From Peribacillus frigoritolerans (lineage in GTDB: Bacteria > Bacillota > Bacilli > Bacillales > DSM-1321): DNA of 64,000 bases. Location of the stretch: NCBI RefSeq assembly GCF_001636405.1, contig NZ_KV440950.1:2689712-2753711 (forward strand). Reading direction: 5' to 3'. Below the pieces are notes generated by a model, which saw nothing but the letters and a program-made list of their open reading frames with translations, did no database searches and had not been told where the DNA came from. Position numbers and translations under genes: made by a program. Of the stretch, positions 60,335 to 64,000 are shown one piece after another (within the stretch, counting starts at the first letter, position 1; each line of letters begins with the position of its first letter).

Positions 60335-61242
60335 AACAGGTGACATTATCTGTCAGGGATTTAAAAAAAAGGATTGGCAAAAGGGAAATTATTAAAGGAA
60401 TTGATTTTGAGCTGAACGAAGGGGAAGTTTTCGGCTTTTTAGGACCGAATGGAGCAGGCAAGACGACGACGATCCGCATGTTGGTCGGTTTGATTAAGCC
60501 AACCTCGGGTTCCATCCATATATGCGGGTATGATGTTCGTCAGGACTTTACGAAGGCTATGAAGCAAATGGGCTGCATCGTCGAAAATCCAGAGTTATAT
60601 CCATTTTTGAGCGGGTGGGATAATTTGCTCCACTTTGCAAGAATGTTACCTGATGTTGATGAAACAAGAATGGACGAGGTTGTTGAACTCGTCGGTTTGC
60701 AAGCGAGAATTCACGATAAAGTGAAGACCTATTCGTTAGGAATGAGGCAGCGTTTAGGAATCGCGCAGGCCATGCTGAACAGCCCTAAACTATTGATTTT
60801 GGATGAACCGACTAACGGGCTAGATCCTGCCGGAATCCGTGAAATGCGGCAATTCATCAGAAAGTTGGCTGAAGAAGAAGGTATGAGCGTTCTGGTTTCC
60901 TCACACTTGTTAGGTGAAATCCAGCAACTATGTGACCGGGTCGCAATCATTAAAGGTGGGGAAATTATTAAAACGGATACAGTGGAGAGCTTATTATCCA
61001 CGCAGGAGCGGATATTTTGGCGGGTGGAACCTATTCAAAAGGGCGCGGAAATACTTAGCAGCTTCACCGAAATTACCTTAGATCAAAAATATATCATTAC
61101 AGCCTATGATGAACTTAAGACACCTGAATGGAATGCTGCTCTTAACCAAGCAGGCGTGAGGGTGCATGAAATGAATCGAAAGCTCCCGGGATTGGAAGAA
61201 TTGTTTTTGCAAGTTACGGGGGGAGGTGCGGGCATTGAATAA
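60331..61242 (+). CDS. ABC transporter ATP-binding subunit
   Basis: The 303-residue product has Walker A FLGPNGAGKTTTIRML (about residues 38-53), the Q-loop region MGCIVENPELYPFLSG, signature YSLGMRQRLGIAQA, Walker B LLILDEPTNGLDPAG, and the H-loop in LVSSHLLGEIQQL. The ~80-residue C-terminal extension is typical of BcrA/NatA-type exporters. GGGAGGATG is the ribosome binding site; an in-frame ATG 18 nt earlier overlaps it. The partner permease starts inside its last codons. Confidence 0.92.
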   Translation: MKQVTLSVRDLKKRIGKREIIKGIDFELNEGEVFGFLGPNGAGKTTTIRMLVGLIKPTSGSIHICGYDVRQDFTKAMKQMGCIVENPELYPFLSGWDNLLHFARMLPDVDETRMDEVVELVGLQARIHDKVKTYSLGMRQRLGIAQAMLNSPKLLILDEPTNGLDPAGIREMRQFIRKLAEEEGMSVLVSSHLLGEIQQLCDRVAIIKGGEIIKTDTVESLLSTQERIFWRVEPIQKGAEILSSFTEITLDQKYIITAYDELKTPEWNAALNQAGVRVHEMNRKLPGLEELFLQVTGGGAGIE

Positions 61243-62215
61243 CTTGGTCCAAAATGAAATGATGAAGTTGCTGGCAAAGAAACGGTTAATCATAATCGGT
61301 CTCATCGTTGGAATTTTAGTCCTGATGTTTACATATGCCCAATACAAACAAGTGGAAGAGCAGCGGGAGAAGTTGGGAACGGATGATTGGCGTGCAGCTC
61401 TTCAGCAGCAAATCATTGATACTCAAAATCGATTGGGCTCCAATAGGATGCTCGATGAGTGGCGTGAACAGCTGCAAGTTAGTCTGAAGCAGCAGCAATA
61501 TTATCTCGATCATGATATCAATCCCTCAGAACCAGGCGCAGCCACTTTTACACGCATGTTTTTGGAAAATGCAATCGATTTATTCATTCCGCTGTTAATC
61601 ATGATTGTGGCTAGTGATATGGTTTCTTCCGAAAATAGTCAAGGGACAATCAAGCTTTTGCTGACACGGCCAGTGGAGCGCTGGAAAATCTTATTGAGCA
61701 AATATGTAACATTATTATTATCGGTTTCGATTATCGTGGCGGTGACAGCCTTATTGTCTTACCTATTATCGGGTATCGTTTTCGGATATCAAGGTTGGGG
61801 GGCCCCTGTAATAACCGGATTTGAATTGAAGGGTGCTGACGTGGATGTCAGTCAAGTAAGGCTAGTGGAACAATGGAAATTCCTATTGATGGATTTGGGA
61901 CTTGTCTGGCTGGTGGCGGTTGTGGTAGGGACCCTTTCTTTCATGCTTTCGGTACTGGTGAGAAGCACCCCTGCAGGCATGGGCATCATGCTGGCTGCAT
62001 TGATTTCCGGAGCTATATTGAACAATATGGTTTCATCATGGGAATCAGCGAAATATTTCTTTATGGTGAATTTGAAATTGACCGCTTATATTAGCGGAAC
62101 GGCTCCGCCAATAGAAGGGATGACTTTACTTTCCTCCGTCATTACTCTGCTCGTTTGGTGGGCGCTTGCTTTAATTGTATCTTTTACAGTATTTACACGG
62201 AGGGATGTATACTGA
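61235..62215 (+). CDS. ABC-2 type transporter permease
   Basis: The 326-residue product has about six helices: near the N-terminus (LIIIGLIVGILVLMFTYAQY), then after a ~90-residue extracellular loop (IDLFIPLLIMIVASDMVSSE; LLLSVSIIVAVTALLSYLLS; LGLVWLVAVVVGTLSFMLSV), and at the C-terminus. SENSQGTIKLLLTRPVERWK is the ABC-2 permease signature. Together with the preceding ATPase it exports lipids, peptides or drugs. TTG 61235 follows GGGGGGAGG, giving an 8-nt overlap with the ATPase gene. Confidence 0.9.
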   Translation: MNNLVQNEMMKLLAKKRLIIIGLIVGILVLMFTYAQYKQVEEQREKLGTDDWRAALQQQIIDTQNRLGSNRMLDEWREQLQVSLKQQQYYLDHDINPSEPGAATFTRMFLENAIDLFIPLLIMIVASDMVSSENSQGTIKLLLTRPVERWKILLSKYVTLLLSVSIIVAVTALLSYLLSGIVFGYQGWGAPVITGFELKGADVDVSQVRLVEQWKFLLMDLGLVWLVAVVVGTLSFMLSVLVRSTPAGMGIMLAALISGAILNNMVSSWESAKYFFMVNLKLTAYISGTAPPIEGMTLLSSVITLLVWWALALIVSFTVFTRRDVY

Positions 62216-62340
62216 GAAACAGCCTATAGAAATTATAAGTTGTTTCAGTTTGTTGACATAATTCGTTCGGAAGTGTCGCTTTTAAAACAAGACCTGATTA
62301 TCCACATGAAATTTTACTTTAGATGAACTGAAACCCTCAA

Positions 62341-62515
62341 TGGATGGAAGAAATTTGCGACACTCCAGCCGAATAACTGGCTAGCCGAGACCCCACAGAC
62401 GCCTGCTTCGAGGAGGCTTGGCAGACAGTCGGCGGAAAGGGAGCGGATTTCTATAATCAACTCCACCTTTTCAAAAAAATTGTAGGCTCGCTTTCGAATT
62501 TGCCTGCAGTCTGAA
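62341..62515 (+). repeat. Dispersed palindromic repeat, copy F (diverged)
   Basis: The core keeps TTGCGACACTCC, GAGACCCCACAGACGCCTGC, GAGGAGGCTTGGCAGAC and CGGCGGAAAGGGAGCGG, then ATAATCAACTC. The tail TTTGCCTGCAGTCTGAA matches copies B and C. It lies between the ABC permease and the MBL hydrolase. It is the most diverged full-length copy. Confidence 0.7.
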
Positions 62516-62602
62516 CAGCCTATATAAATTATAGGTTGTTTTTTATTTTCTCGTACAGGGTATCCTTTAAAAAACAGTATGTTCAAAATAGGAGGATTAT
62601 AA

Positions 62603-63439
62603 ATGGATGATAATCATTTGAATGAAAAATTCATGCCAATGACTTCAATTTCCAGTGGAGATGTACAGATAATAAATGAGGATATATATTGTCTGTCCGT
62701 CCAAATCGTTAATGTAATTTTTGTAGGGTCACCAAAAGATGATAAATGGGTATTGATTGATGCTGGGATGCCGCGTTCAGCAGAGGCAATAAAGAATACT
62801 GCTGAAGAAATATACGGACCGCAAAATCCACCTGCTGCAATTATTTTGACACATGGACATTTCGATCACGTTGGTGCACTGATTGAGTTAATGGAGTATT
62901 GGGAGGCTCCTGTTTATGCCCACATTAAAGAAATGCCTTATTTAACGGGACAGGAAAATTATCCCGAACCGGATCCAACTGTTGAAGGGGGGATGGTCGC
63001 CAAAATCTCATCGATATTTCCGAATGAGGGAATCAACCTTGATGAAAAAGTTCAGCCATTGCCTGATGATCATAGTGTTCCCGGGCTTCGTGATTGGAAA
63101 TGGGTTCACACCCCAGGCCATTCGAAAGGACATATTTCACTTTTCCGTGAAAGTGACCGAAGTTTGATTGTTGGAGATGCTTTTGTGAATGTCAGGCAAG
63201 ATTCCCTGTACAAGGTTATCACTCAGGAGAAAGAAATAGCAGGACCGCCGCGGTATTTAACAACCGATTGGGAGGCTGCCAAAGAATCGGTACGTCTATT
63301 GGAAAGTCTGAAGCCCGCTGTTGCCATAACAGGGCACGGGTATCCTGTTGAAGGGAAAGAACTGGAAATGGGTTTAGCGAAGCTTGCAAAGGAATTCGAT
63401 TCATTAGCTAAACCGGATCATGGGAAATATGTGGAATGA
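62603..63439 (+). CDS. MBL-fold metallo-hydrolase
   Basis: The 278-residue product has the metal-binding HxHxDH in ILTHGHFDHVGALIELM (about residues 75-91). WVHTPGHSKGHISLF holds the third His, and IVGDAFVNVRQDS the bridging Asp. AITGHGYPVEG ends the active site. The region around residues 100-160 is a longer insertion seen in several Bacillus MBL proteins. The substrate is unknown; the glyoxalase II-like and lactonase groups share these motifs. AGGAGG precedes the ATG. Confidence 0.88.
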   Translation: MDDNHLNEKFMPMTSISSGDVQIINEDIYCLSVQIVNVIFVGSPKDDKWVLIDAGMPRSAEAIKNTAEEIYGPQNPPAAIILTHGHFDHVGALIELMEYWEAPVYAHIKEMPYLTGQENYPEPDPTVEGGMVAKISSIFPNEGINLDEKVQPLPDDHSVPGLRDWKWVHTPGHSKGHISLFRESDRSLIVGDAFVNVRQDSLYKVITQEKEIAGPPRYLTTDWEAAKESVRLLESLKPAVAITGHGYPVEGKELEMGLAKLAKEFDSLAKPDHGKYVE

Positions 63440-63519
63440 AGGGTGAACGTGTTTAATGAATAATTTCTCTGCAGAAGTCAAAAATAAACAAGCAACTTAT
63501 GAAAAATGGAGGGATTTCC

Positions 63520-63951
63520 GTGACTAATTTAAGAGATATCATGACAACAGACGTTGACTGTTGCACTGCGGAAGATAATATATATGAAGCAGCAGTCAAA
63601 ATGAAGAATGATGATGTTGGTGTCATTCCTGTATTGGAGAATAACCATTTAATCGGTGTCATTACAGACAGGGATATCGTCATTCGCTGTGTTGCCGAGA
63701 AAAAGCCGAACTCGACTAGAATTACCGATGTCATTTCCACCAATCTTGTAACAGGTACGCCTGATATGTCAGTGGAGGAAGCTGAGGAGTTAATGGCTAC
63801 CGAACAAATCAGAAGGCTCCCTATCATTGAGAATGAAAAGCTGGTCGGTGTCGTTGCATTAGGTGATCTTGCTGTACACCAACAGACAAATTCAATGGCG
63901 GGAGATGCTTTAAGTTCAATTTCCGAAGACAGAGATCAAATTCAGCACTAA
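63520..63951 (+). CDS. Two-CBS-domain protein (YhcV-like)
   Basis: The 143-residue product consists of two CBS modules: LRDIMTTDVDCCTAEDNIYE and VGVIPVLENNHLIGVITDRD, then ITDVISTNLVTGTPDMSVEE and IRRLPIIENEKLVGVVALGD. The spacing matches B. subtilis YhcV (about 140). CBS pairs bind adenosyl ligands and regulate other proteins, but the partner is unknown. GTG 63520 lies 6 nt after GGAGGG; the open frame upstream has no ribosome binding site of its own. Confidence 0.9.
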   Translation: MTNLRDIMTTDVDCCTAEDNIYEAAVKMKNDDVGVIPVLENNHLIGVITDRDIVIRCVAEKKPNSTRITDVISTNLVTGTPDMSVEEAEELMATEQIRRLPIIENEKLVGVVALGDLAVHQQTNSMAGDALSSISEDRDQIQH

Positions 63952-63998
63952 AAACCAAAACTCTGTTAGCTATTGCTAACAGAGTTTTGGTTTTTAAA
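63952..63998 (+). terminator. Terminator after the CBS-domain gene
   Basis: AAAACCAAAACTCTGTTAGC pairs with its near-perfect inverted copy around TATT, with flanking A and T runs on both strands, making it bidirectional. Confidence 0.9.
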
Positions 63999-64000
63999 GA

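Overview
The window looks like the chromosome of a low-GC, endospore-forming Bacillaceae member, most likely a Peribacillus/Bacillus simplex-type soil bacterium (inference). The support is the cotJABC spore-coat operon, a YocH-type cell-wall protein, two YdjO-type zinc-ribbon proteins, an AraR-controlled arabinose operon, sacB-levB, strong GGAGG-type ribosome binding sites, frequent TTG/GTG starts and A/T-rich spacers. I see no rRNA, tRNA, CRISPR array or intact prophage or transposon.

Layout. 0-4.6 kb: a MocR-type regulator (runs off the left edge) divergent from paiB, a LysE exporter, and a divergent isochorismatase-like hydrolase/Lrp pair. 5.4-13.9 kb: araR divergent from araB-araD-araA, then a sugar:H+ symporter and an aldose epimerase. 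An AraR operator lies inside the araB core promoter, a second lies upstream of araR, and a cre site lies in the araB leader. 14-16.7 kb: a structured non-coding stretch, a WalR-box-preceded NlpC/P60 hydrolase, and decayed flotillin and aldehyde dehydrogenase genes. 17-21.7 kb (minus strand): amidohydrolase, membrane-anchored ABM-domain protein, two YcaC-like hydrolases and an FMN reductase. 22-27 kb: a broken ltrA-like gene, two ring-cleaving dioxygenases with an MhqD esterase (quinone detoxification), and an alpha/beta hydrolase. 28-36.5 kb: remnants of a DNA methylase and a siderophore permease, then a histidine kinase/response regulator/sugar-binding lipoprotein triplet followed by levansucrase and endolevanase. 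36.5-41 kb: repeats, a second flotillin remnant, an ABC-F ATPase, an RDD protein and an IS1182-like remnant. 41.5-64 kb: mostly housekeeping genes (HelD, AlaX-type editing protein, CvfB, CotJ, YocH, RecQ, YitT, a PAS histidine kinase, MFS, an SGNH hydrolase-ABC exporter operon, MBL hydrolase, CBS protein) plus a hybrid-kinase pseudogene.

Two themes stand out. First, carbohydrate use: arabinose import and catabolism under AraR/CcpA, and levan synthesis and cleavage probably under a three-component sensor instead of a SacY-type antiterminator. Second, genome decay by duplication: at least six copies of a roughly 130-200 bp palindromic repeat, a duplicated block of about 450-500 bp, two flotillin fragments, and more than half a dozen pseudogenes or IS remnants. 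I found no clearly new defence or mobile system. The best leads are the kinase/regulator/binding-protein plus sacB-levB locus, the intergenic repeat family, and the structured RNA-like region at 13.97-14.15 kb. All functional statements rest on reading the sequence and on family knowledge; no searches were run.
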